In this document: piece by piece, positions 32,252 to 41,400 of the stretch
Position numbering within the stretch: the stretch's first letter is position 1
Layout of the letters: every line of letters starts with the position of its first letter
Source of the DNA: Pseudomonas sp. Irchel 3A7
GTDB lineage: Bacteria; Pseudomonadota; Gammaproteobacteria; Pseudomonadales; Pseudomonadaceae
Direction: 5' to 3'
Assembly (NCBI RefSeq): GCF_900187565.1
Contig: NZ_FYED01000011.1
Span: 124,001 to 188,000, forward strand
Length of the DNA: 64,000 bases
Notes under the pieces: model-generated
Database searches by the model: none
The model's input: the letters and a program-made list of their open reading frames with translations, nothing else
Told to the model about the DNA's origin: nothing
Translations under genes and position numbers: made by a program

Positions 32252-34306
32252 TCAGGCAACCCCCAAAACCTTGAACAAAAATGCATATTCGAGTGCTACG
32301 TCACGCAATCCTTGATACCGACCGCTCATCCCGCCATGTCCGGCGCCCAGTTCGGTCTTGAGCAGCAGGGGATTGGTGTCGGTTTTGGTCGCGCGCAACT
32401 TGGCTACCCACTTGGCGGCTTCCCAGTACTGCACGCGGCTGTCGTTGTAGCCGGCGATCACCAAGGTCGCCGGATAGGCTTGCGCGGTAACGTTTTCGTA
32501 CGGGGCGTAGGCCTTGATCCGATCATGGACGTCCGGTTCTTCAGGGTTGCCCCACTCGTCGTATTCGGTGACGGTCAACGGCAGATCCGGGTCCAGCATG
32601 GTATTGAGTACATCGACGAACGGCACTTCGGCAATTGCCGCGCCGAACAGCTCTGGCCGTTGGTTGAGTACCGCACCGATCAGCAGGCCGCCGGCACTGC
32701 CACCACTGATCGCCAGTTGTGGCGCGGTGGTGAAGCCATTGGCAATCAGGTGCTCGGCGCAGGCGATGAAGTCACTGAAGGTGTTGTGCTTGTGTTCCTG
32801 TTTGCCGGCGCGATACCAGGCTTCACCCAGCTCGCCACCGCCGCGCACGTGCGCGATGGCAAACGCCATGCCGCGATCGAGCAAGCTCAGGCGTGCGTGG
32901 GAGAACCACGGGTCGAGGCTTTCCCCATAGGCGCCGTAGCCGTACAGGTACAGGGGCGTCGGCTTGCCGAGCGCTTCGCGTTTGACCACAAGGCTGATCG
33001 GCACTTTCGTACCGTCGGGCGCTGTCGCCCACAGGCGCTGGCTGACGTAGGCATCGGCGTCGAACGGGCCGAGTACCGGCGTTTCCTTGAGGACTTTCTG
33101 TTCGCCGTTGACCAGTTCCAGCTGGCGGATCTGCGCCGGACGGTTCAACGCTTCGTAGCGCAGGCGGATTCGCTCGCTGATGAACTCCAGGCTGTTCTGC
33201 ACGTGCAGGCTGTAGGCTGCGTCCGGCAGTTGCACCCGGTAGCTCGGCAAGTCCTGTGGGTAGACTTCAATGATCGGCAAGCCACCTTCACGCAGGCTCA
33301 AGGTCATGGCGCCAGCGTTCAGGCTCATGCCTTCGATCATCACTGTGTCGCTATGGGGGATCAGGTTGTGCCAGGCGGATTCGACAGGCGCGACGCCGGT
33401 ATCGACTGCGGTGTACAGGGCGAAGTTGATGCCGTCGCGATTGGTGCGTATGAACCAGGTCCATTGGCCGGAGAGCGCGCCGTGGTCGACGTCGTATTCA
33501 TGGTCTTCGACCCGTGGCGCAATGCAGGTAAAGGCATGCTGCGGCTGGTTGGCATCGAGTACCCAGACTTCGCTGGTGGTTTTGCTGCCGACAGACAACA
33601 GCAGTTGCTGCTCGGAACTGGAACGGTAGCAATGCATGAAAAAGCGGCCGTCCGGCTCATGGAACACTTCTTCGGCCGCCGTGCCGTCCAGGCGATAGCG
33701 GAACAGCTTGTGCGGGCGATGGGTGTCGTCCAGCTCGCCGAAAAACAGGGTCAGGCTGTCATTGGCCCAGGTCATGCTGCCGTCGCAGTCCTGGAATTCC
33801 AGTTCGCTGACGCGTCCGTCGGACAGTTCCTTCACGAACAGGGTGAAGATCTCGTCACCCGTGGAGTCGATGCTGTAGGCCAGGCGTTGGTGGTCCGGGC
33901 TGATGCTGAACGCGCCGAGGGAAAAGAAGCCGCCGTTGGCCAGTGCGTTCGGGTCCAGCAGCAGTTGTTCCTGGCTTTCATCGAGTTTCAGGCTGTCGTC
34001 GGCCGGACGCGGGCAGCGGTAATGCCGGGCGTATTCGTCACCCGCCGTGGTGCGCGTGTAATACAAATACGGTCCCCACGGTGAGGGCAGGGACAGGTCG
34101 GTTTCGAGAATCCGGCCCTTGATCTCCTCGAACAGGGTCTCACGTAGCCCGGCCTGGTCGGCGGTTTGTGCTTCCTGATAGCGGTTTTCAGCCTTCAGGT
34201 AGTCGAGCACCGCATCGGTGTCGCGCTCCTGCAGCCAGGCATACGGGTCATCACCCTCGGCCTTGCGGGCGATCGGGGCGTCGGAAACGTTGGCGGATAG
34301 GGGCAT
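32252..34306 (-). CDS. ptrB: Oligopeptidase B (S9 prolyl oligopeptidase family)
   Basis: A 684-aa cytosolic serine peptidase that cleaves oligopeptides after basic residues. The N-terminal seven-bladed propeller (about 75-400) caps the alpha/beta hydrolase domain. The nucleophile lies in 'AISGGSAGGLLIG', the Asp in 'VIAGYNDSRVQYWE' and the His in 'GAGHGGMSGR'. 'DPYAWLQERDTDAVL' near the N terminus is typical of the S9A group. Length and motifs fit oligopeptidase B/PtrB. It ends near 32252, just after a REP pair. Confidence 0.93.
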   Translation of the reverse strand: MPLSANVSDAPIARKAEGDDPYAWLQERDTDAVLDYLKAENRYQEAQTADQAGLRETLFEEIKGRILETDLSLPSPWGPYLYYTRTTAGDEYARHYRCPRPADDSLKLDESQEQLLLDPNALANGGFFSLGAFSISPDHQRLAYSIDSTGDEIFTLFVKELSDGRVSELEFQDCDGSMTWANDSLTLFFGELDDTHRPHKLFRYRLDGTAAEEVFHEPDGRFFMHCYRSSSEQQLLLSVGSKTTSEVWVLDANQPQHAFTCIAPRVEDHEYDVDHGALSGQWTWFIRTNRDGINFALYTAVDTGVAPVESAWHNLIPHSDTVMIEGMSLNAGAMTLSLREGGLPIIEVYPQDLPSYRVQLPDAAYSLHVQNSLEFISERIRLRYEALNRPAQIRQLELVNGEQKVLKETPVLGPFDADAYVSQRLWATAPDGTKVPISLVVKREALGKPTPLYLYGYGAYGESLDPWFSHARLSLLDRGMAFAIAHVRGGGELGEAWYRAGKQEHKHNTFSDFIACAEHLIANGFTTAPQLAISGGSAGGLLIGAVLNQRPELFGAAIAEVPFVDVLNTMLDPDLPLTVTEYDEWGNPEEPDVHDRIKAYAPYENVTAQAYPATLVIAGYNDSRVQYWEAAKWVAKLRATKTDTNPLLLKTELGAGHGGMSGRYQGLRDVALEYAFLFKVLGVA

Positions 34307-34348
34307 GAAGGACTCTCGATCAATGTACGTAAAAGTGGGCCTGGAAAC

Positions 34349-34440
34349 CTGTGGGAGCGAGCCTGCTCGCGAAGAGTCATCACATTCAACCTCAATGTTG
34401 ACTGAGCCACCGCTTTCGCGAGCCGGCTCGCTCCCACATG
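34349..34440. repeat. REP pair, GAGC-type family
   Basis: TGTGGGAGCGAGCCTGCTCGCGAAG, 34 bases, then CTTTCGCGAGCCGGCTCGCTCCCACA in opposite orientation, between ptrB (minus) and the next plus gene. Confidence 0.88.
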
Positions 34441-34508
34441 GATTGCGCTTGGGGCAAGCCTGACGTGCGAAAAGCCGTTATCATAAGCGCCTCTTTGCCT
34501 GCCTTGCC

Positions 34509-35006
34509 ATGGACACCATGACCGAGAACGACTATCTGATCGCTTGGGGCCTCTACGCCTTTGCCGCTTTGGGCTGCCTGTTGGTGTGGATGCGCATCAC
34601 CCGCTGGATGTGGCGTTGGCTGCGTGAACCGCTGCGGTTGCTGATGGCGGTGCTGCTGTTCAGCCCGACCATCATCGACCCGGTGAAGGAAAAGGTCGCC
34701 CCGGCCATCGCCATTACCGCCCTGGACCTGTTGTTCAAGGTCGGCAATAACGCATGGCGGGCCATTTCCGATCTGTTCATGTACGGCATGATCGCTTTCG
34801 GCATTTACCTGGTGTTCGTGGCCATCCGCTTCCCCATCGAACGCGCCGCCAATGCGCGCAAGGAACAGGCCGCTGCCGCCAAAGCCGCAGCCCGTGCCGA
34901 CGAACCGGAAGAAGAACACCCGTTCGGCGGTGCCGGCGATGATCGCTACGGTCGCCCGCCTGTGCCAAGCAATCCCCAGCGTATGCGGGTCGAACCCCGT
35001 CTGTAA
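34509..35006 (+). CDS. Uncharacterised conserved membrane protein
   Basis: 165 aa. Three hydrophobic segments about 8-28, 42-58 and 92-110, then an Ala/Lys-rich stretch ('ARKEQAAAAKAAARADE') and a Pro-rich tail. No enzyme motif. ATG 34509 with a second in-frame ATG at 34518. It is followed 32 bases later by the class II amidotransferase on the same strand, so a small operon with 35039 and 35829 is likely. I do not recognise a characterised family. Confidence 0.7.
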   Translation: MDTMTENDYLIAWGLYAFAALGCLLVWMRITRWMWRWLREPLRLLMAVLLFSPTIIDPVKEKVAPAIAITALDLLFKVGNNAWRAISDLFMYGMIAFGIYLVFVAIRFPIERAANARKEQAAAAKAAARADEPEEEHPFGGAGDDRYGRPPVPSNPQRMRVEPRL

Positions 35007-35038
35007 CGTTGCCCCAGGTTTGAAGCGAGAGTCCGAGC

Positions 35039-35815
35039 ATGTGTGAGTTATTGGGCATGAGCGCCAATGTCCCGACCGATATTGTGTTCAGCTTCACCGG
35101 GCTGATGCAGCGCGGCGGGCGCACCGGTCCGCACCGTGACGGTTGGGGCATCGCTTTCTATGAAGGCCGCGGATTGCGATTGTTCCAGGATCCGGCAGCA
35201 AGCAGTGAGTCGGAAGTCGCAAACCTGGTACAGCGCTATCCCATCAAGAGCGAAGTGGTGATCGGGCACATCCGCCAGGCCAACGTCGGCAAGGTCTGTT
35301 TGTCCAACACCCATCCGTTCGTGCGCGAGTTGTGGGGCCGCAACTGGTGTTTCGCCCATAACGGCCAGTTGGCAGACTTCCAGCCGACTGCCAGCTTCTA
35401 CCGTCCCGTGGGCGATACCGACAGCGAAGCCGCGTTCTGCGATTTGCTCAACCGTGTAAGAGCGGCATTCCCCGAGCCGGTCGAGGTCGAAGAACTGTTG
35501 CCGGACCTGGTGGCCGCTTGCGCCGAGTACCGCAGTAAAGGCGTGTTCAACTGCTTGCTCAGCGATGGCGACTGGCTGTTCTGCTACTGCTCGACCAAAC
35601 TGGCGCAGATCACCCGTCGTGCCCCGTTTGGCCCGGCGCGCTTGAAGGATGTCGATGTGATCGTCGACTTTCAGGCCGAAACCACGCCCAACGACGTGGT
35701 CACGGTGATCGCCACCGAACCCTTGACCGAAAACGAAACCTGGACCCGCTACGAACCGGGCCAATGGAGCCTGTGGCGACGCGGTGAATGCGTCAGCCAG
35801 GGCATGACCGAATAA
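35039..35815 (+). CDS. Class II glutamine amidotransferase (YafJ-like)
   Basis: 258 aa. The Ntn-hydrolase N terminus MCELLGMSANVPTD gives catalytic Cys2 after Met removal. 'RGGRTGPHRDGWGIAFYEGRGL', 'HIRQANVGKVCLSNTHPF' and 'FAHNGQL' are the glutamine-binding elements. No synthetase domain is fused, as in E. coli YafJ, so it hydrolyses or transfers amide nitrogen to an unknown acceptor. It lies between two membrane-protein genes in a tight cluster. Confidence 0.9.
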   Translation: MCELLGMSANVPTDIVFSFTGLMQRGGRTGPHRDGWGIAFYEGRGLRLFQDPAASSESEVANLVQRYPIKSEVVIGHIRQANVGKVCLSNTHPFVRELWGRNWCFAHNGQLADFQPTASFYRPVGDTDSEAAFCDLLNRVRAAFPEPVEVEELLPDLVAACAEYRSKGVFNCLLSDGDWLFCYCSTKLAQITRRAPFGPARLKDVDVIVDFQAETTPNDVVTVIATEPLTENETWTRYEPGQWSLWRRGECVSQGMTE

Positions 35816-35828
35816 GGATCTGCTCCCC

Positions 35829-36371
35829 ATGTTGCTCAGTTATCTACGGCTGGTGTTGTTCGCGGCGGGCCTGTTGATCGGTGTCCAGGTACCAGGGTTC
35901 ATCAACGATTACGCCAAGCGGGTAGAAGCGCATCTGATTGAAGCGCAGACCGGTCTGAGCGGGTTCCAGGGCACCGCCAATCAGTTCTTCAAGGGCGATA
36001 TGCAGGCACTGGTGGCTCATTATCGTGCCAGCGAAGACCCGATCTTCCGCAGCGACGCCGAAAGCCTGAACAACCTGCTGACCCGTCAGCAGGCCCTGGA
36101 CAAGCAGTTCCAGGCGATGCAGGGGCCGTGGTACATCCGCTTGCTGCAAGTGGTGCTGGCCGCTGATCCGGATATTCGCAAGGAAACCTGGAATGGCTAC
36201 AGCTACCAGATCCTGTTGACGCCGGAAGCGATGATCTGGGGCATGAGCGGTGCGTTGCTGCTGTCGTTCGGGATCGAATGCCTGTTCCGCCTGATCGACT
36301 GGGTGGTGCTGGGCGGCAAGCGCCTGCGCCAGAGCCGGCCGATCGAAGAGCGGGATTTGCGGGGGTTGTAA
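35829..36371 (+). CDS. DUF2937 family membrane protein
   Basis: 180 aa. An N-terminal hydrophobic segment (about 2-20, 'YLRLVLFAAGLLIGVQVPGF') and a C-terminal segment (about 140-165, 'MIWGMSGALLLSFGIECLFRLIDWVVLGG') flank a soluble helical region ('HLIEAQTGLSGFQGTANQFF'). Family of unknown function. It follows the amidotransferase after 13 bases, so it is co-transcribed. Confidence 0.85.
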   Translation: MLLSYLRLVLFAAGLLIGVQVPGFINDYAKRVEAHLIEAQTGLSGFQGTANQFFKGDMQALVAHYRASEDPIFRSDAESLNNLLTRQQALDKQFQAMQGPWYIRLLQVVLAADPDIRKETWNGYSYQILLTPEAMIWGMSGALLLSFGIECLFRLIDWVVLGGKRLRQSRPIEERDLRGL

Positions 36372-36388
36372 CGACCGGCACGTTTTTT

Positions 36389-36495
36389 GTGGCGAGGGGA
36401 TTTATCCCCGTTGGACTGCGCAGCAGTCCCATTTTTTGGGGCCGCTTCGCAGCCCAACGGGGCGGTGCGACGTTTCGCTAAATCCCCTCGCCACA
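36389..36495. repeat. Palindromic repeat, GTGGCGAGGGGATTTATCCCC family
   Basis: TGTGGCGAGGGGATTTATCCCCGTTGG near 36389 and the matching CTAAATCCCCTCGCCACAG at about 36478-36495 bracket a GC-rich inner palindrome (GGACTGCGCAGCAGTCC, GGGCCGCTTCGCAGCCC). A distinct family from the GAGC REPs; the same core stands alone at 57876-57906. Confidence 0.85.
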
Positions 36496-36502
36496 GATGC
36501 AG

Positions 36503-37417
36503 TCAACCAGCCAATACGATGTAGTTTTCGCCCACCCGACGCGCATACCCCTCCAGCACCTGCTGACACAACGCCACAATCTCCTCGACCCATTCCGCAC
36601 CCACTCGCCACGACACCACCACCTGCAGGTTCGGGGGGCGCTGCTCGATGTCCAGCAAGGTCAGTTCCCCACGCGCCAGTTCCTCGGCCACCAGCACCGG
36701 TGGCAAGGCGCCGATGCCGAAACCATCGCGCAGCAATCGGGTAATCGCCGACACCGAGTTCACGCAGTTGAGCCTTGGCGCAATCACGCCGTTGGCCTGC
36801 ATCAGGGCGAGTACTTCCTGATGCGGATGAGAATTTTTCGAGTAAGTAATGATCCGCTCATTGGCCAGATCGGCGACGCCTGAATACTCACGGTTGTACA
36901 GCGAGTTGCTGGCGACGATCCAGCCCATGGGATGGCTGGCCAGCTCCAGGCTGCGCACGCTTTCCTGGCGCAACAGATCGGTTTGAAGAATGACATCAAG
37001 GAAGCCTTTTTGCAGCTGATCGCAGAGGTTGAGCGACGTATCGGCCACCAATTCGATTTCCACCAAGGGGTAGTGATCGGTCATCTGCGCGACCAACGGA
37101 CTGAGCCAGGTGTGGATCACGGTGTCCATCACGCCGATGCGTACACGTCCGGCCTTGCTCGAACGGGTTTCGATCGAGTGCTTGAGCGCCTGCATGGTGT
37201 CCATCATCTGCTCAGCGTAATCGAGCACTTTTAGACCCTCGGGTGTCAGGCTCACCCCCCGCGAATCACGCAGGAACAGCTTCACCCCGAGCTCGCCTTC
37301 AAGCACGGCGATCCGGCTGGAAATCGACGCCTGGGTGGTGAAGAGCTTGTCGGCGGTGAGGCGGAAACTCTTGAGTCGGGCGACCCAGACAAAGGTCTCG
37401 AGAAACTTCAGGTTCAT
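36503..37417 (-). CDS. LysR-family transcriptional regulator of the 5-oxoprolinase locus
   Basis: 304 aa. HTH 'MNLKFLETFVWVARLKSFRLTADKLFTTQASISSRIAVLEGEL' at 1-43 and an effector domain from about 88 ('GRVRIGVMDTVIHTWLSPLVAQM'). It is divergent from the MFS gene with 146 bases between, the classic LysR-target layout. Regulation of the MFS-pxpABC operon in response to pyroglutamate or a related acid is inferred from position only. Confidence 0.9.
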   Translation of the reverse strand: MNLKFLETFVWVARLKSFRLTADKLFTTQASISSRIAVLEGELGVKLFLRDSRGVSLTPEGLKVLDYAEQMMDTMQALKHSIETRSSKAGRVRIGVMDTVIHTWLSPLVAQMTDHYPLVEIELVADTSLNLCDQLQKGFLDVILQTDLLRQESVRSLELASHPMGWIVASNSLYNREYSGVADLANERIITYSKNSHPHQEVLALMQANGVIAPRLNCVNSVSAITRLLRDGFGIGALPPVLVAEELARGELTLLDIEQRPPNLQVVVSWRVGAEWVEEIVALCQQVLEGYARRVGENYIVLAG

Positions 37418-37563
37418 GGGATAAAGATTTCTTATGCCTAAGGCGGGTTTTTATTAGTTGGACGCGGCAGGGTGACGCACCCAAGAATCAGGCCATCCGG
37501 TTCCCACGATAGGCGTCGTCGGGGCTCAGAACAATACCAATAAAATCAGCGCGGAGATTTGCC

Positions 37564-38850
37564 ATGAGTGCGCCCGACACCACCGCCATTCCGAAAGCCA
37601 CCGCTCGCCCGGGACCTTTCGACTGGTATCGCAACATCAATCAGCAGGAACGCCGCACCTTCTGGAGCTGCAAGATCGGCTATGGCCTGGACGGCATGGA
37701 CACCCAGATGCTCAGCTTTGTGGTGCCGACGCTGATTGCCATGTGGGGCATCACCACCGGGCAGGCCGGGCTGATTCACACCAGCACCCTGATCGCTTCG
37801 GCCATCGGTGGCTGGGTGGCGGGTATTCTCTCCGATCGCATCGGCCGCGTACGCACGCTGCAACTGACGGTGCTGTGGTTTGCCTTCTTCACCTTCCTCT
37901 GCGGTTTCGCCCAGAACTACGAGCAACTGCTGATCGCGCGCACCCTGATGGGCTTCGGTTTCGGCGGCGAGTGGACCGCCGGTGCGGTGCTGATCGGTGA
38001 AGTGATCCGTGCCAAGGACCGCGGCAAGGCCGTGGGCATGGTCCAGTCCGGTTGGGCATTGGGCTGGGGCCTGACGGCGATTCTGTATGCGTTGCTGTTT
38101 TCGGTCATGCCGCCGGAGGACGCCTGGCGCGCACTGTTCATCCTCGGCATCGTGCCGGCGGTGTTCGTGATCTTCGTCCGTCGCCTGGTCAAGGACCCGG
38201 AAATCTATCGCGAAGCCAAAGCCAAGGAAGCCCCGAGCAACCCCTCGAAGTTCTATGAGATCTTCGCTCCGGGCATGCTGTTCACCACGATCCGTGCTTC
38301 GTTGCTGACCACCGGTGCGCTGGGCGGTTACTACGCGATCACCTCCTGGCTGCCGACCTTTCTGAAGAACGAACGCGGTTTGAGCGTGCTTGGCACCGGC
38401 GGTTATCTGGCGATGGTGATTGTCGGCTCCTACGTCGGTTACGTCATCAGCGCCTATCTGACTGACATCCTTGGGCGCAAAAAGAACTTCATCCTGTTCG
38501 CCGTCGGCTCATTCACCATCGTCTTGCTGTACACCCAATTGCCGGTCAGCAACGGCGTGATGTTGTGGCTGGGCTTTCCGCTGGGCTTCTTCGCTTCGGG
38601 GATTTTCAGCGGCATGGGTTCGTTCCTGACGGAGCTGTTTCCTACCCGCATTCGCGGTTCGGGCCAGGGTTTCTGCTACAACATCGGTCGTGCGCTGGCG
38701 GCGTTGTTCCCGCTGCTGATCGGTCTGCTCAGCCAGACCGTGCCGCTGAGCGTGGGCATCGGTGCCTTTGCGGCAGTGTCCTACGGCGTGGTGATCCTTG
38801 CGGCCCTGAGCCTGCCGGAAACCCGTGGCAAGCAACTCGACGCTCAGTAA
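37564..38850 (+). CDS. MFS transporter (aromatic acid/sugar-acid symporter type)
   Basis: 428 aa with twelve predicted helices. The MFS signature 'GWVAGILSDRIGRVRTLQ' lies between helices 2 and 3, and 'GFGFGGEWTAGAVLIGE' in helix 4 is typical of the MhpT/benzoate/sialate-type acid symporters. ATG 37564 follows GGAGATTTGCC. It sits between the LysR regulator and pxpABC, so it may import 5-oxoproline or a substrate that yields it (inference). Confidence 0.88.
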   Translation: MSAPDTTAIPKATARPGPFDWYRNINQQERRTFWSCKIGYGLDGMDTQMLSFVVPTLIAMWGITTGQAGLIHTSTLIASAIGGWVAGILSDRIGRVRTLQLTVLWFAFFTFLCGFAQNYEQLLIARTLMGFGFGGEWTAGAVLIGEVIRAKDRGKAVGMVQSGWALGWGLTAILYALLFSVMPPEDAWRALFILGIVPAVFVIFVRRLVKDPEIYREAKAKEAPSNPSKFYEIFAPGMLFTTIRASLLTTGALGGYYAITSWLPTFLKNERGLSVLGTGGYLAMVIVGSYVGYVISAYLTDILGRKKNFILFAVGSFTIVLLYTQLPVSNGVMLWLGFPLGFFASGIFSGMGSFLTELFPTRIRGSGQGFCYNIGRALAALFPLLIGLLSQTVPLSVGIGAFAAVSYGVVILAALSLPETRGKQLDAQ

Positions 38851-38923
38851 CGGATAACCTGCGGACCTGTCTTGCGGATAGGTCCTGCAGCTAAGAAGAA
38901 TAAAGCCTACAGGAGTGTTCATC

Positions 38924-39676
38924 GTGAGCCGCCTGCTATTGAACTGTGACATCGGCGAGAGTTTCGGAAACTGGACCATGGGTCTGGACGCGGAAGTCAT
39001 GCCCTTCATCGATTGCGCCAACATCGCCTGCGGTTTCCATGCCGGCGACCCGAGCATCATGCGCAAGACCGTCAGCCTGGCCCTCAGCCACGGTGTGCAG
39101 ATTGGCGCACATCCGGCTTATCAGGACCTGGTGGGGTTCGGCCGCCGTTCCATGGCCTATGCCACCCAGGAACTTCAGGACATTCTGCATTACCAGATCG
39201 GCGCCCTCGACGGCATCTGCCGGGCCCAGGGCGGCCGGGTCAGTTACGTCAAACCCCACGGCGCGATGTACAACGACATGATGGCCAACCCGGCGCAGTT
39301 GCGTGCGGTGCTGCAGGCCGTGGCCGCTTATGACCGCAGCTTGCCGTTGATGTTGATGGCCACCCGCGACAACAGTGCGGCGCAGCAGTTGGGCGATGAG
39401 TACGGCGTCACCCTGTGGTTCGAGGCCTTTGCCGACCGCGCCTATGACAGCGCCGGCAGGCTGGTTTCGCGGAGCTTGCCAGGTGCGGTGCATCACGATC
39501 CGGAGAAAATCATCGAGCAGGCGTTGATCATTGCCCGTGGCGACCATCTCACCGCCAGCGACGGCAGCGCTCTGCATTTGCAGGCCAATACCCTCTGCGT
39601 GCACGGCGACAACGCCAGTTCGGTTGCTGCCGTACGACGCATTCGTGAAGCGTTGAATGCGCAGAGTGCGCCATGA
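38924..39676 (+). CDS. pxpA: 5-oxoprolinase subunit A (LamB/YcsF)
   Basis: 250 aa from GTG 38924, with AGGAG at 38911-38915. 'LLLNCDIGESFGNWTMG' at the N terminus, 'NIACGFHAGDPSIM' and 'VKPHGAMYNDM' are the conserved LamB/YcsF motifs. PxpA, PxpB and PxpC together cleave 5-oxoproline to glutamate with ATP, removing a toxic cyclised-glutamine by-product. The three genes overlap by 4 bases at each junction, the usual arrangement. Confidence 0.93.
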   Translation: MSRLLLNCDIGESFGNWTMGLDAEVMPFIDCANIACGFHAGDPSIMRKTVSLALSHGVQIGAHPAYQDLVGFGRRSMAYATQELQDILHYQIGALDGICRAQGGRVSYVKPHGAMYNDMMANPAQLRAVLQAVAAYDRSLPLMLMATRDNSAAQQLGDEYGVTLWFEAFADRAYDSAGRLVSRSLPGAVHHDPEKIIEQALIIARGDHLTASDGSALHLQANTLCVHGDNASSVAAVRRIREALNAQSAP

Positions 39677-40377
39677 AGCTGCGGGTGGAAGTGGTCGCGC
39701 TCGATTGCCTGATGGTGCGTCTTTTTGATGAAATCGCCGAAGCCAACATGCCGTGGATGCTGGCGGCCAGCGAAAGCCTGCGGGCAGCGTTCGCTGAACA
39801 CCTGATCGATCTGGTGCCGTCTTACACGACCTTGATGGTGCATTACGACCTGACCGCGTTGAGCCCGGTCCAGGCCAGGGAATTGATCGCCGAAGCCTTG
39901 ATCGACCTGTCGCCCAACGCGCGTAGCCGCGGCACCTGCCATGTGTTGCCGGTGTGGTACGACTTGAGCGTCGGTCCGGAGCTCACGCTGTTGTCGCAAC
40001 GCAGCGGACTGGCGGTGGAGGAGGTGATCCGCCGTCACAGCGAACGCGAGTATCAGGTGTTCGCCCTGGGTTTCGCACCGGGGTTCGCCTTCATGGGGCT
40101 GGTGGAGGAAGTACTTGCCGCGCCACGTTTGAACACGCCACGCAAGAAAGTCGCCGCCGGCAGTGTCGGCATCGCCGAACGACAGACAGCGGCCTATCCG
40201 GTGGTATCGCCGGGCGGCTGGAACCTGATCGGTCGCACCCCGGCCAAATTGTTTGACCGCAACCGTGACGGCTATAGCTTGATGCAACCGGGTGACACTG
40301 TGCGCTTTGAAGCGGTCGGCCATGCCGAATTCATCAGCCTGGGTGGTGACGACACGCCTTTGGAGGGCCTGGCATGA
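39673..40377 (+). CDS. pxpB: 5-oxoprolinase subunit B (KipI-type)
   Basis: 234 aa. The allophanate-hydrolase subunit 1 domain shows 'PVWYDLSVGPELTLLSQRSGLAVEEVIRRHS' and 'ALGFAPGFAFMGLV', and 'TPRKKVAAGSVGIAERQTAAYPVVSPGGWNLIGRTP' carries the family's conserved Gly-rich region. ATGA overlaps pxpA and pxpC by 4 bases, implying translational coupling of the three subunits. Confidence 0.93.
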   Translation: MKLRVEVVALDCLMVRLFDEIAEANMPWMLAASESLRAAFAEHLIDLVPSYTTLMVHYDLTALSPVQARELIAEALIDLSPNARSRGTCHVLPVWYDLSVGPELTLLSQRSGLAVEEVIRRHSEREYQVFALGFAPGFAFMGLVEEVLAAPRLNTPRKKVAAGSVGIAERQTAAYPVVSPGGWNLIGRTPAKLFDRNRDGYSLMQPGDTVRFEAVGHAEFISLGGDDTPLEGLA

Positions 40378-41300
40378 GCCGTTTGACGATTGAAGCGAGT
40401 ACGCCGCTGTGTCTGTTGCAGGATGCCGGGCGATTCGGCGTGCGACATTTGGGGGTGACCCAAGGTGGCGGGCTTGATTGGCGCTCGATGTCCTGGGCCA
40501 ACTGGCTGCTGGGTAACGGGCTGGATGCACCGGTGATCGAAATCACCCTCGGCGGGTTTGCCTTGGTGGCGCAAGACGATTGCGTGCTGGCGCTGGCCGG
40601 GGCGGATCTGGGCGCACAGGTGGACGGTGAGCCGCTGGCACCGTGGCGCAGCTTCAGGCTGCATAAAGGTCAGGTTTTGCAGTTCACCCAGCCATTGCTC
40701 GGCGCTCGCGCCTATCTGGCCGCGCCGGGTGGCTTTGATGCGCCGAAGGTATTGGGCAGCAGTTCGACGGTGGTCCGTGAAGAACTCGGCGGTCTGGATG
40801 GCATGGGCCGTGCGCTGAGTAAAGGCGCGTGTTTGAGCTATTCGGGCAATTCGGTGATGCTGCTGCGGGAGTTGTCGCCAGAACAAAGACCGGACCTGAG
40901 CCTCGATTCACCTTTGGACCTGGTGCTCGGTGCACAAATCGGTGAGTTCAGCGGGCAAAGCCTGTTCGATGCGTTCAATAGCGTATGGAACCTCGACAGC
41001 CGCGCCGACCGAATGGGTATTCGTCTGTTGGGTACGGCGTTGCAGTACCAGGGCAAACCGATGATTTCCGAAGGCATCCCGCTGGGCGCGGTCCAGGTGC
41101 CACCGGACGGGCAGCCGATCGTGTTGCTCAATGATCGGCAGACCATTGGCGGTTATCCGCGGTTGGGAGCGTTGACGCCGCTGGCACTGGCTCGGTTGGC
41201 GCAGTGCCTGCCGGGGGCGCAGGTACGGTTGCGGCCGGTGGTGCAGGAAGTGGCGCATCGCGAACAAGTCGCGTATCTGCGCCGATTCGGCAACCGTTAA
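40374..41300 (+). CDS. pxpC: 5-oxoprolinase subunit C (KipA-type)
   Basis: 308 aa. The biotin-dependent-carboxyltransferase-like/allophanate hydrolase subunit 2 fold has 'LLQDAGRFGVRHLGVTQGGGLDWRSMSWANWLLGN' near the N terminus, 'RAYLAAPGGFDAPKVLGSSSTV' in the middle and 'ILLNDRQTIGGYPRLG'-type (here VLLNDRQTIGGYPRLG) near 255. It is the last gene of the pxpABC set, followed by a REP pair. Confidence 0.93.
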   Translation: MSRLTIEASTPLCLLQDAGRFGVRHLGVTQGGGLDWRSMSWANWLLGNGLDAPVIEITLGGFALVAQDDCVLALAGADLGAQVDGEPLAPWRSFRLHKGQVLQFTQPLLGARAYLAAPGGFDAPKVLGSSSTVVREELGGLDGMGRALSKGACLSYSGNSVMLLRELSPEQRPDLSLDSPLDLVLGAQIGEFSGQSLFDAFNSVWNLDSRADRMGIRLLGTALQYQGKPMISEGIPLGAVQVPPDGQPIVLLNDRQTIGGYPRLGALTPLALARLAQCLPGAQVRLRPVVQEVAHREQVAYLRRFGNR

Positions 41301-41302
41301 AA

Positions 41303-41382
41303 GCTTCGCGAGCAGGCTCGCTCCCACAGGATCTCATGTACGGCAAAGATCCAATGTGGGAGCGAGCCTGCTCGCGAAGGCG
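41303..41382. repeat. REP pair, GAGC-type family
   Basis: CTTCGCGAGCAGGCTCGCTCCCACAG and inverted TGTGGGAGCGAGCCTGCTCGCGAAGG between convergent pxpC and the VWA gene. Confidence 0.9.
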
Positions 41383-41400
41383 CCCGAAAGGACAACGAGA

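Noticed and set aside
32312..34084. 590-codon plus-strand ORF opposite oligopeptidase B
   Set aside because: Antisense to a well-supported S9 peptidase; no family similarity.
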